This document shows positions 1-7,740 of a stretch of 35,198 bases of DNA, in pieces. Numbering within the stretch: position 1 is the first letter of the stretch; every line of letters begins with the position of its first letter. The notes under the pieces are model-generated. The model made no database searches. It saw nothing but the letters and a program-made list of their open reading frames with translations, and was not told the origin of the DNA. The translations under genes were made by a program, and so were the position numbers. This DNA is from Streptomyces torulosus (lineage in GTDB: Bacteria; Actinomycetota; Actinomycetes; Streptomycetales; Streptomycetaceae), in contig NZ_LIRK01000240.1 of the NCBI RefSeq assembly GCF_001419765.1, positions 1-35,198 on the forward strand, given 5' to 3'.

Positions 1-109
1 GGGTGGTGACGTGTGCTGGGCTCATGCAGCGACACCACACCGACGGCGCCGGCGCCCGCTCGGACCGGCGGCGCCCGGCGGGCCCGGCCCCGTCCGAGGA
101 GGCCCAGCG

Positions 110-1441
110 ATGACGTCCACCCCCGCCCGCCCCGCGGCGCGCCCCTTGGCCCGGGTTGCCGAGCCGGCCGTCGACGTGAGCGGGTACTTCGCCCTCGACC
201 GCGGTCTGATCGACCGCACGATCTTCGGTGACCAGGCGCTCTACCGGCAGGAGTTGCGCCGTGTGTTCGCGCCGAGCTGGCTGTTCCTCGCGCACGAGAG
301 CCAGTTCACCAAGCCGGGCGACTTCTTCACCACGTACATGGGGGAGGACCCGGTCATCGTCGCCATGGGCCGGGACCGCAGGATCCGGGCGTTCCTCAAC
401 GCCTGCCGGCACCGAGGGATGCGGATCTGCCGGGCCGACGCGGGCGCGACGAAGGCGTTCACCTGCAGCTACCACGGCTGGTCGTACGACATGGCGGGCA
501 AGCTGGTCAACGTCCCCAACGCTGAGGACTACCCGGCGGAGTTCGACCGCGAGCAGTGGGGACTCACCGAGGTCGCGCAGCTCGACACGTACAAGGGGCT
601 CGTCTTCGGGACCTGGAACCCCGAGGCGCCGCCGCTGGCCGAGGCGCTCGGGGGCATGACCTGGTACATGGACGCGATGCTCGACCGCGATCCCGAGGGC
701 ACCGAGGTCGTCGGCGGCGTCCACAAGTGGGTCCTGGAGGGCAACTGGAAGCTGGCGGCGGAGCAGTTCGCCTCCGACTGGTACCACGTCAACATCTCGC
801 ACGCGTCGGCGCTGATGGTCATGTCGCCGTCCGGCAAGGGACCGAAGACGGAGATCGTGCAGACGCCGGGACGGCAGTACACCGATCCGCTCGGTCACGG
901 CGCCGGCTTCCCCACCCACGCCAAGAGCCGCTTCGACGACCGGGTCGTGCACGGCTACTACGACTACGAGGCGCTGCGGGAACGGCTCGGCGACGCACGG
1001 GTGGAAGGGCCGATGACCACCGGTCACGCCACCGTCTTCCCCAACTTCTCCTACCTGCCGGTCAACGGCTCCATCCGGGTCTGGCACCCCAAGGGACCGG
1101 ACCGGATGGAGGTGTGGGCCTGGACGATCGTCGACCGGTCCATGCCGGCCGAGGTGAAGGAGGCCCAACGGCTGTACAACCTGCGGACGTTCGGGCCGAC
1201 CGGCATCTTCGAGCAGGACGACGGCGAGAACTGGAGCGAGTGCCAGGCCACCGCCCACGGCTTCATGGCCGGCTCCATGACCCTCAACTACCAGATGGGG
1301 ATCGGGCTCCAGGCCGAGGACGGCGTCCATCCCGGCACCACCGGCCGTCTCTACAGCGACGGCGCCGCCCGCGGCTTCTACGCCCGCTGGCGCGATCTGA
1401 TGAACACGCCCGCCTGGCACGAGCACCAGAAGGACACCTGA
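110..1441 (+). CDS. hcaE: Rieske aromatic-ring-hydroxylating dioxygenase, alpha (catalytic) subunit
   Basis: Large subunit of a three-component dioxygenase that adds O2 across an aromatic ring to give a cis-dihydrodiol; 443 aa, near the usual ~450. The Rieske [2Fe-2S] ligands are C99-x-H101 and C119-x2-H122. The mononuclear iron site is D223-x2-H226-x4-H231 plus an acidic EQDDGENW stretch near D370/D371, a motif typical of biphenyl, naphthalene and phenylpropionate dioxygenases. The ATG at 110 is chosen over an upstream in-frame start because GAGGAGG lies at 96-102 and the upstream 33 residues are Arg/Pro/Gly-rich and unlike the family. The neighbouring ferredoxin, reductase, beta subunit and Mhp enzymes suggest phenylpropionate or cinnamate as substrate, but this is inferred from context; biphenyl-like or benzoate-like substrates remain possible. 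Confidence 0.93.
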   Translation: MTSTPARPAARPLARVAEPAVDVSGYFALDRGLIDRTIFGDQALYRQELRRVFAPSWLFLAHESQFTKPGDFFTTYMGEDPVIVAMGRDRRIRAFLNACRHRGMRICRADAGATKAFTCSYHGWSYDMAGKLVNVPNAEDYPAEFDREQWGLTEVAQLDTYKGLVFGTWNPEAPPLAEALGGMTWYMDAMLDRDPEGTEVVGGVHKWVLEGNWKLAAEQFASDWYHVNISHASALMVMSPSGKGPKTEIVQTPGRQYTDPLGHGAGFPTHAKSRFDDRVVHGYYDYEALRERLGDARVEGPMTTGHATVFPNFSYLPVNGSIRVWHPKGPDRMEVWAWTIVDRSMPAEVKEAQRLYNLRTFGPTGIFEQDDGENWSECQATAHGFMAGSMTLNYQMGIGLQAEDGVHPGTTGRLYSDGAARGFYARWRDLMNTPAWHEHQKDT

Positions 1442-1800
1442 TGAGCATCACCCACACCGGTATCCGCGTGGCGGCCGTCGGCGACATCGAGGACGGCGAG
1501 GCCCTGAAGGTGCCCGCCGAGATCACCGGCCACGGCGACGCCATCGCCGTCTTCCACGACGGCGGCGTCTACTACGCCCTCGACGACACCTGCTCCCACG
1601 GTCAGGCGTCCCTCGCCGACGGCTGGATCGAGGACGGCGAGGTCGAATGCCCGCTCCACAGCGCCCGCTTCTGTCTGAGTTCGGGTCGGCCGTTGTGCAT
1701 GCCCGCCACCGTCACCGTCCGTGCCCATCGCGTCGAGGTGCGGGACGGCTGGATCTGGGTGCACCCGGCGCTCGACTCCGCTGAGGAGGCCGGCGGATGA
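1441..1800 (+). CDS. hcaC: Rieske-type ferredoxin of the ring-hydroxylating dioxygenase
   Basis: Small soluble [2Fe-2S] electron carrier (119 aa) that passes electrons from the FAD reductase to the oxygenase. Rieske ligands are visible as C51-S-H53 and C70-P-L-H73 with the usual 16-residue spacing between the pairs. Its ATG overlaps the stop codon of the alpha-subunit gene (TGATG), so the two are translationally coupled. It is slightly longer than E. coli HcaC (~106 aa) because of a short N-terminal extension and an acidic C-terminal tail. The family is clear from the cluster motif; pairing with this oxygenase follows from gene order. Confidence 0.93.
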   Translation: MSITHTGIRVAAVGDIEDGEALKVPAEITGHGDAIAVFHDGGVYYALDDTCSHGQASLADGWIEDGEVECPLHSARFCLSSGRPLCMPATVTVRAHRVEVRDGWIWVHPALDSAEEAGG

Positions 1801-3014
1801 GCTCGCCGCGCCGCGTCGCCGTCGTCGGCGCCGGCCTGGCCGCCGTCTCCACCTGCGACGCGCTGCGTGCCCAGGGGTACGACGGTGAACTGGTGCTGTA
1901 CTGCGACGAGCGGGGACTGCCGTACGACCGGCCACCACTCAGCAAGGACGTGCTGCTGGGCAAGTCCGGACGCGACGACATCCTGCTGCGCCCCGAGCAG
2001 TGGTACGAGGGACAGCGCGTCGGCCTGCGGGACGGCACCCCGGTCCGGGCGATCCGCCCCCGGGAGAGCGGCATCGAACTGGCCGACGGCTCGGTGGTGG
2101 GCGCCGACCGCGTCGTGCTGGCCACCGGCGGCACCCCGCGGACGCTGCCCGTGCCCGGGGGCGACGACCCGGCCGTGCGGGTGCTGCGCACCTGGGAGGA
2201 CGCCGAGCGGCTGCGGGAACGGCTGCTGCCCGATGCGCGGGTGACGGTCGTCGGCGCCGGGCTGATCGGCGCCGAGACGGCCGCGGTGGCGGTGGCCCTC
2301 GGCTGCCGCGTCACCCTGGTCGACCCGGTGCCGGTGCCGCTGGCCGCGGTGGTCGGCGAGGGCGTCGCCCGGGCCCTGCACAGCAGGCATACCGCCGAGG
2401 GCATCGAGGTGATCACCTCGGGTGTCGAGCGCGTCGAACGCCCCGCCGCCGGCGAAGTCCTCGTCCACCTCGCGGGCGGCAGCAGGGTCGTCGCCGCCGA
2501 CACCGTGGTGGTGGGCATCGGCATCCGTCCCGCCACCGGGCTGGCCGAGGCCGCCGGACTGCGCGTGGACAACGGCGTCGTCGTCCACGCCGGGCAGCGC
2601 ACCTCACACCCGAACGTCTTCGCCGTCGGAGACGTGGCCCGCCTCGACGGCCACCGCGTCCGGCACGAGCACTGGGAGGCCGCGCAGCAGGGCGGCGAGG
2701 CCGCCGCCTCCGGCATCCTGGGCCGGCCGCTTCAGCAGGCCGGCGCACCGTGGTTCTGGTCGGACCGCCACGGCTCACGTCTGGAGGCGGTCGGCACCAT
2801 GGCGGACGCCGAGCGGACCGCGGTGCGCGGTGCCCCGGACAGCGGCGCCTTCACCGTCTTCGGCCTGCGTGGCGACCGGCTGGTCGCGGCGGCGGCCATC
2901 GACCGCGCACGTGACATCAAGGCCGCCCGGCGGCTCGTCGACCGGGGTGTGGCGGTCGACCCCGCCCGCCTCGCCGACGAGGGCGTCGACCTGCGCACGC
3001 TGCTGAAGCGGTGA
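1797..3014 (+). CDS. hcaD: FAD-dependent ferredoxin reductase of the dioxygenase system
   Basis: NADH:ferredoxin oxidoreductase (405 aa) that supplies electrons to the Rieske ferredoxin. An N-terminal FAD-binding GxGxxA dinucleotide fold (VVGAGLAAVS, residues ~8-18), a central NAD-binding fold (VVGAGLIGAET, ~150-160) and a second FAD motif (NVFAVGDVAR, near residue 275) occur in the order expected for the HcaD/BphA4/PdR family. Its ATG overlaps the ferredoxin stop codon by 4 bases (ATGA), so alpha, ferredoxin and reductase form one coupled unit. Length is standard for the family. Confidence 0.92.
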   Translation: MSSPRRVAVVGAGLAAVSTCDALRAQGYDGELVLYCDERGLPYDRPPLSKDVLLGKSGRDDILLRPEQWYEGQRVGLRDGTPVRAIRPRESGIELADGSVVGADRVVLATGGTPRTLPVPGGDDPAVRVLRTWEDAERLRERLLPDARVTVVGAGLIGAETAAVAVALGCRVTLVDPVPVPLAAVVGEGVARALHSRHTAEGIEVITSGVERVERPAAGEVLVHLAGGSRVVAADTVVVGIGIRPATGLAEAAGLRVDNGVVVHAGQRTSHPNVFAVGDVARLDGHRVRHEHWEAAQQGGEAAASGILGRPLQQAGAPWFWSDRHGSRLEAVGTMADAERTAVRGAPDSGAFTVFGLRGDRLVAAAAIDRARDIKAARRLVDRGVAVDPARLADEGVDLRTLLKR

Positions 3015-3022
3015 CGCGCCGC

Positions 3023-3041
3023 CGTGCCCCCCACGGGCACG
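3023..3041 (+). terminator. Small hairpin after the reductase gene
   Basis: A perfect 7-bp inverted repeat (CGTGCCC / GGGCACG) with a 5-base loop begins 8 bases after the reductase stop codon. It lies in the only sizeable gap (97 bp) between the electron-transfer genes and the beta subunit. It has no T-run. It could be a weak attenuator or an RNA-processing site that sets the ratio between the two halves of the operon; which one is not decidable from sequence. Confidence 0.35.
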
Positions 3042-3111
3042 CTCCCGCCCGAACCACCCTCTCCGCGCTGGAATCACAGCATTGGGCGCGGCCCGCAGGA
3101 GGACTCAACCG

Positions 3112-3681
3112 ATGAGCATTCACCCCCCGGAGCCGACGGTCATGGACACCTCGTCCCTGTCCTTCGACGAGGACATCCGGCTCCACTTCGAGGTGCAGCG
3201 GCTGTACGCCACCGAGGCGCGGCTCCTCGACCAGCACCGCTACGCCGACTGGCTGGAGCTGTTCGCCGACGACCTGCACTACTGGGCGCCGGTGCGCACC
3301 AACCGGCTGCGCCGGCAGCAGGCGCTGGCCGACGGGGCACCCGGCGAGGTGGCGATCTTCGACGAGACGAAGGCGAGCCTGGCCTGGCGGATCCGCCGCT
3401 TCGACTCCGGTATGGCCTGGGCCGAGGACCCGCCCTCCCGCACTCGGCACCTGATCACCAACGTCCTGGTCCGGGCGGCCGACGAGCCGGGTGAGTACGT
3501 CGCCGAGTCGTCCTTCCTCTGCTACCGCAACCGCCTGGAACGCGAGGTCGACCTCTACGCCGGCGGGCGCACCGACGTCCTGCGCCGCGATCCGGACGAC
3601 GGGCGGCTGCTGATCGCCCGCCGCACGATCCTGCTCGACCAGAACGTCCTGCTCGCCAAGAACATCAGCACCTTCCTGTGA
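3112..3681 (+). CDS. hcaF: Aromatic-ring-hydroxylating dioxygenase, beta subunit
   Basis: Structural small subunit (189 aa) of the alpha3-beta3 oxygenase, NTF2/SnoaL-like fold, normally 160-190 aa. Family features include the N-terminal helix leading to the D-x-W-L-E-L-F-A-D-D segment, the RTRHLITNV strand and the C-terminal ARRTILLDQNVLLAKNIS segment seen in BphA2/HcaF proteins. The ATG at 3112 is chosen because AGGAGGA at 3097-3103 is ideally spaced; an upstream in-frame start at 3082 has no such site, and an internal ATG at 3142 is weaker. Unusually, it is separated from alpha by the ferredoxin and reductase genes. Confidence 0.9.
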   Translation: MSIHPPEPTVMDTSSLSFDEDIRLHFEVQRLYATEARLLDQHRYADWLELFADDLHYWAPVRTNRLRRQQALADGAPGEVAIFDETKASLAWRIRRFDSGMAWAEDPPSRTRHLITNVLVRAADEPGEYVAESSFLCYRNRLEREVDLYAGGRTDVLRRDPDDGRLLIARRTILLDQNVLLAKNISTFL

Positions 3682-3695
3682 ACCGGAGTCCGCTC

Positions 3696-4562
3696 GTGAC
3701 CACTGAAGAGACGACCGACGTGAAGCTCGTCGAGCACACGGTGCAGACCACGCTCGGTCCCATCGCCGTCAGCGAAGCCGGTGAGGGACCGGTGCTGGTG
3801 ATGTTGCACGGCGGCGGCCCCGGCGCCAGCGCGGTCGCCAACTACCACCAGAACCTGCCCGCCCTCACCCGCCACTTCAGGGTGGTGCTGCCCGACCAGC
3901 CCGGCTTCGGCGGCAGTTACCGCCCCTCCGAGGACGACCTCGACGCCCGCAGCATCACCGACATCACCGTCGACGCGCTGCTGCAGACCCTCGACGCGCT
4001 CGGTGTGGACCGCTTCCATCTGCTCGGCAACAGCCTCGGCGGAGCGGCCGCCATCGCCACCGCGCTCGCCGTCCCCGAGCGTGTGGAGAAGCTGGTGCTG
4101 ATGGCGCCGGGCGGCGGCTGGCTGCCGTTCGGGCCCACCCCGACCGAGGGCCAGAAGGCGATGTTCCGCTACTACAACGGCGAGGGCCCGACCCTGAAGA
4201 AGATGCGGGACTTCATCGGGGTGATGACCGCCGAGCCCAAGCGCTGGACGGACACCGCACAGGCCCGCTACGAGGCGTCCCTCGACGAGTCCCACATCGC
4301 CTTCTACCACCGCTACAACGCCGCCTTCGCCAAGCGGCACGGCATGGACCCGCTCTGGCAGCGCGTCCACAAGGTCAAGGCGCCGACCCTCTTGCTCTGG
4401 GGCCGTGACGACCGCACGATCACCCTGGACGGCGCGCAGCTCATGCTCAAGCAGATCCGCGATGTCCAGCTGCATGTCTTCGGCGGCTGCGGCCACTGGG
4501 TGCAGCTGGAGCGCCAGGCCGAGTTCGAGCGCCTGGTCACCGACTTCCTCAAGGAGCACTGA
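3696..4562 (+). CDS. mhpC: 2-hydroxy-6-oxo-dienedioate (meta-cleavage product) C-C hydrolase
   Basis: Alpha/beta-hydrolase (288 aa) that cuts the C-C bond of the ring-opened product, releasing 2-hydroxypenta-2,4-dienoate and an acid (succinate for the phenylpropionate route, fumarate for cinnamate). MhpC/BphD hallmarks are HGGGPGAS (oxyanion region, near residue 38), nucleophile S113 in GNSLGG, acid D238 in WGRDD and H267 in CGHWVQLE. The GTG at 3696 is preferred because GGAG at 3685-3688 is 7 bases upstream; an in-frame GTG at 3678 would overlap the beta-subunit stop and cannot be excluded. The next gene's ribosome binding site lies in its last codons. Confidence 0.9.
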   Translation: MTTEETTDVKLVEHTVQTTLGPIAVSEAGEGPVLVMLHGGGPGASAVANYHQNLPALTRHFRVVLPDQPGFGGSYRPSEDDLDARSITDITVDALLQTLDALGVDRFHLLGNSLGGAAAIATALAVPERVEKLVLMAPGGGWLPFGPTPTEGQKAMFRYYNGEGPTLKKMRDFIGVMTAEPKRWTDTAQARYEASLDESHIAFYHRYNAAFAKRHGMDPLWQRVHKVKAPTLLLWGRDDRTITLDGAQLMLKQIRDVQLHVFGGCGHWVQLERQAEFERLVTDFLKEH

Positions 4563-4565
4563 CCC

Positions 4566-5405
4566 ATGGGCTGGCTGGAGGGCGAGGTCGCCCTCATAAC
4601 AGGCGGCGGCTCCGGCATCGGCCGCGCCGTCGCGCTCCGCTATCTCGCCGAGGGCGCCGACGTCGCCATCGTCGGCCGCAGCGCCGAGCAGCTTCAGGAC
4701 GTGGTGCGTGCCGCGGGCGAACTCGGGGGCCGGGTGCTGACCGTGCCGGGAGACGTACGCTCCCCGGACGACCTGCACCGCGCGGTCGAAGCCACCGTCG
4801 GACGGTTCGGCAAGCTGGACATCCTCGTCCCCAACGCCGGCATCTGGGACTACCACCGCAGCCTCACCCGGCTGACCGGCAAGGAGTTCTCCGAGGCCTT
4901 CGACGAGATATTCGCCATCAACGTCAAGGGCTACCTCCTGGCGGTGGAGGCCGCCTGGCGCGAGCTGGTCGCCACCCGCGGCAGCATCGTGATGACTCTG
5001 TCCAACGCCTCCTTCCACACCGACGGCGGCGGTGTCCTCTACACCGCCAGCAAGCACGCCTGTCTCGGCCTGCTCCGCCAGTTCGCCTACGAACTGGCCC
5101 CCAGCGTCCGGGTCAACGGCGTCGCCGTCGGCGGCATGCGCACCCAGCTGCGCGGCCCACAGAGCCTGGGGCTGCAGGACCGTACGCTGGCCGCGTCCTT
5201 CGCCAGGAACGAGGCCTCCGGAGTCGAACAGCCCCCGCTGATCCCGCTGTACGACTCCAGCGTCGAGCCGGCGGACTTCACGGGCCCCTACGTCCTGCTC
5301 GCCTCCCGCGCCGACAGCGGCACCGTCACCGGTGCGGTCATCCCCGCGGACGGCGGAATCGCCGTCCGCGGCTTCCGCTCCCCCGCCGGCGGCGCCGGAC
5401 TCTGA
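4566..5405 (+). CDS. hcaB: cis-dihydrodiol dehydrogenase (SDR family)
   Basis: NAD-dependent short-chain dehydrogenase (279 aa) that re-aromatises the cis-dihydrodiol made by the dioxygenase into a catechol. The N-terminus reads MGWLEGEVALITGGGSGIG, which is characteristic of the BphB/HcaB subgroup, with the cofactor glycine motif at residues 12-19. The catalytic triad is S146, Y159 and K163 (YTASK), correctly spaced. AAGGAG at 4551-4556 lies inside the end of the hydrolase gene. Length matches BphB/HcaB (~270-280 aa). Confidence 0.92.
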   Translation: MGWLEGEVALITGGGSGIGRAVALRYLAEGADVAIVGRSAEQLQDVVRAAGELGGRVLTVPGDVRSPDDLHRAVEATVGRFGKLDILVPNAGIWDYHRSLTRLTGKEFSEAFDEIFAINVKGYLLAVEAAWRELVATRGSIVMTLSNASFHTDGGGVLYTASKHACLGLLRQFAYELAPSVRVNGVAVGGMRTQLRGPQSLGLQDRTLAASFARNEASGVEQPPLIPLYDSSVEPADFTGPYVLLASRADSGTVTGAVIPADGGIAVRGFRSPAGGAGL

Positions 5406-5450
5406 AATCCGCCCGCTTCCCGTACTAGAGCCATCGAAGGAGCCGACGCC

Positions 5451-7028
5451 ATGGCCGCCGTCGACATCAGCCCCGCCGCCGCACTGCGCCGCAGAGCCCA
5501 GTCCCCCACCCGCACCGCCGTCCTGTACGAGGGCCGTGAGATCTCCGCCGGCCGGCTCGCCGCCACGGTGGACGCGTTCGCCGCCGGTCTGGCCGAGAAC
5601 GGCCTGCGCCGGGGCGACCGGATCGCCTACCTCGGCTTCAACAGCGTGACGTTCTTCGAGACGATGATCGCGGCCGCGCACCTCGGGGCGGTCTTCGTGC
5701 CGGTCAACTTCCGGCTCGCCGCGGACGAGGTGCGCCACATCCTGAACGACTGCGGTGCCCACACCCTCGTCGTCGAGGAAGGCCACCGCGAACTCGTCGA
5801 GTCGATCGCGGACGAGGTGCCGGCACGCCGGCACCTTCTGGTCGACACCGACCCCGCCTGCCCGGCGACCGCCTCCCCCGCCGCGCTCTGGAACCCTCTG
5901 TCGTCGTTGCTGGACCCCGACAGGGCAGCCCGGGAGCCCGTGGCGCTGTACGACGACGACCTCGCCATGCTCATGTACACCTCCGGCACCACGGGCCGGC
6001 CCAAGGGCGTCATGCTCACCCACGGCAACATCTGGTGGAACGCGGTCAACGTCGACAGCGTCGTCGACACCCGCGCCGACGACGTCAACCTGGCGATGGC
6101 CCCGCTGTTCCACATCGGCGGGCTCAACGCCCTCACCCTGCGCACCCTCCTGCGGGGCGGCACCGTGGTCCTGCGCCGCGGCTTCGACCCGGCCCAGTGC
6201 CTCGACGATCTGGTGCGGCAAGGCGTCTCCACCTTCTTCGCGGTGCCCGCCATGTTCGCGGCGCTCGCCCGCGTGCCCGGCTTCGCCGAGGCCGACCTGA
6301 GCGCCCTGCGCTCCGCGATCGTCGCCGGAGCTCCCGTACCGCCTCAGCTGATCAGGGACTACGCCGAGCGGGACGTGCTGCTCCAGCAGGCCTGGGGGCT
6401 GACCGAGACGGCACCGTTCGCGACCTATCTGCCCGCCGAGCTGACACTGCGGAAAACGGGTTCGGCGGGCGCACCCATGCCGTACACGGAGATCTGCCTC
6501 GTCGACCCCGTCACCGGAGTGCGCATCCATGAGGCGGACACGAGCGGCGAGATCTGCGTACGCGGCCCGAACGTAACCGTCGGCTACTGGAACAACCCGG
6601 ACGCCACCCGCGCGGCCATCGACGACGCTGGCTGGTTCCACAGCGGCGACATAGCGCACCGGGACGAGGACGGGTTCTACTACATCGTCGACCGCCTCCA
6701 GGACATGATCATCAGTGGCGGGGAGAACGTGTACCCCGCCGAGGTGGAGCGCGTCCTCGCCGCCTACCCCGGTGTCCGTGAGGCCGCCGTCATAGGGGTG
6801 TCGGATGTGAAGTGGGGCGAGACCGTGCTCGCGGTCCTCACCTGTGATGCCGGCACGGTGCCCACCGTGGAAGAGGTCCGCGCGTTCGCCGGCGACCACC
6901 TGGCCCGCTACAAGCTGCCCACGCGGGTCGTGGTGGCCGAGCATCTGCCCCGCAACGCCAGCGGCAAGCTCGTCAAGGGCGAGCTGCGGCGCTGGGTCGA
7001 GGTACATCAGCCCGCCGAGACCGTGTGA
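5451..7028 (+). CDS. Acyl-CoA synthetase / aromatic acid-CoA ligase (ANL superfamily)
   Basis: Adenylate-forming enzyme (525 aa) that activates a carboxylic acid with ATP and joins it to CoA. It has the AMP-binding P-loop YTSGTTGRPKG (~175-186), the WGLTET motif, the hinge region GWFHSGDIAHRDEDGFYYI then DRLQDMIISGGENVYP, and the C-terminal catalytic lysine K506 in NASGKLVKG. The start at 5451 has AAGGAG at 5437-5442. The Hca/Mhp pathway does not need CoA activation, so this ligase may activate a side-chain-modified substrate, the acid freed by the hydrolase, or a phenylpropanoid entering by a parallel route. The exact substrate cannot be read from sequence. Confidence 0.88.
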   Translation: MAAVDISPAAALRRRAQSPTRTAVLYEGREISAGRLAATVDAFAAGLAENGLRRGDRIAYLGFNSVTFFETMIAAAHLGAVFVPVNFRLAADEVRHILNDCGAHTLVVEEGHRELVESIADEVPARRHLLVDTDPACPATASPAALWNPLSSLLDPDRAAREPVALYDDDLAMLMYTSGTTGRPKGVMLTHGNIWWNAVNVDSVVDTRADDVNLAMAPLFHIGGLNALTLRTLLRGGTVVLRRGFDPAQCLDDLVRQGVSTFFAVPAMFAALARVPGFAEADLSALRSAIVAGAPVPPQLIRDYAERDVLLQQAWGLTETAPFATYLPAELTLRKTGSAGAPMPYTEICLVDPVTGVRIHEADTSGEICVRGPNVTVGYWNNPDATRAAIDDAGWFHSGDIAHRDEDGFYYIVDRLQDMIISGGENVYPAEVERVLAAYPGVREAAVIGVSDVKWGETVLAVLTCDAGTVPTVEEVRAFAGDHLARYKLPTRVVVAEHLPRNASGKLVKGELRRWVEVHQPAETV

Positions 7029-7546
7029 GCCCCCGCATGGCCTCCGCTCTCGACGCCGTGGTGACGCCGGACGGCCTCCGACTCGGGGCGCGGTGGGCCG
7101 TGCGCTCCGTCGCCGATCCCCCGTCGGAGCGCCCCCGGCGCCCCTGTCGTACGTACGTCGTGCGCTCCGCCGAGGGCGGCCCGGAGCTGCTCGTGGACCT
7201 GCACCCGGTGCCGGACCATCCGGTGCGCGCCTGCTACCCGTTCGGCGCGCACGATCTCGTGGTCGGCCTGGTGCTGCCGGGACCGGATCCGGCCGAGAAC
7301 GGCCCCGGTCTGGCCGCCCGTCTGCTGCGCGACCTCGTCCCTGTCCTGTTCGCCCTGTCCCCGCGGTGCCGCAGGGTGGTCGCCGCGCCGGACGAGGACG
7401 ACACAGCCACCCAACTCGCCCTGGAGGCGGGCGGGTTCCGGCGGATCGGGGAGGCCGACCTGCCCGGTGGCACCGTGGTGCTGTTCGCCGTGGAGCCACC
7501 CGCAGTCGCCGGTCTGTCCACGGCTCTGGACGACATGCCCCACTGA
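7025..7546 (+). CDS. Uncharacterised protein, possible GNAT-fold acyltransferase
   Basis: 173-aa protein starting at a GTG that overlaps the CoA-ligase stop by 4 bases (GTGA), so it is translationally coupled to the ligase; an ATG 12 bases later is an alternative. The C-terminal third (ALEAGGFRRIGEADLPGGTVVLFAV) resembles the last strands of GNAT or siderophore-type acyltransferases, where a helix carrying (A)x2AGF precedes a strand. I see no clear acetyl-CoA pyrophosphate loop (Q/RxxGxG/A), so the match is weak. Coupling to a CoA ligase would suit an enzyme or accessory protein that handles the acyl-CoA product. Function is unassigned. Confidence 0.7.
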   Translation: MSPRMASALDAVVTPDGLRLGARWAVRSVADPPSERPRRPCRTYVVRSAEGGPELLVDLHPVPDHPVRACYPFGAHDLVVGLVLPGPDPAENGPGLAARLLRDLVPVLFALSPRCRRVVAAPDEDDTATQLALEAGGFRRIGEADLPGGTVVLFAVEPPAVAGLSTALDDMPH

Positions 7547-7559
7547 CCGCCCCTCGCCG

Positions 7560-7601
7560 CCCGCTGACCCGACCCGCCTTCCGGCCGGCCGGGTCAGCGG
7601 G
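7560..7601 (+). terminator. Strong 12-bp stem terminator-like hairpin
   Basis: Perfect 12-bp inverted repeat (CCCGCTGACCCG / CGGGTCAGCGGG) with an 18-base loop, 13 bases after the stop of the preceding gene. There is no T-run, which is common for actinobacterial terminators. With the 194-bp gap that follows, it splits the aromatic cluster into an upstream Hca-like transcript (110-7546) and a downstream Mhp-like one (7741-12529). Confidence 0.7.
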
Positions 7602-7740
7602 CTGTCCGCACCTCCGGGACCGCCGGGACCGTGCGGATCTCGATCGAACGCGCGGGCACCGTTCGCGTCCGCCCACGGCGCGTGCTGCACAGCGGCACAC
7701 CAGCTATGGATCCGTGCCTGGTCGGGGCGAACGTGAATGC

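Noticed and set aside
556..1440. Long open frame over the alpha subunit gene, in frame with the ferredoxin
   Set aside because: It is an Arg/Gly-rich shadow of the dioxygenase coding sequence; only the part from 1441 encodes a real protein.
3555..7700. Very long minus-strand open frame (over 1300 codons)
   Set aside because: Composition is the mirror of well-supported plus-strand enzymes; it has no family motifs and is a GC-rich antisense artefact.
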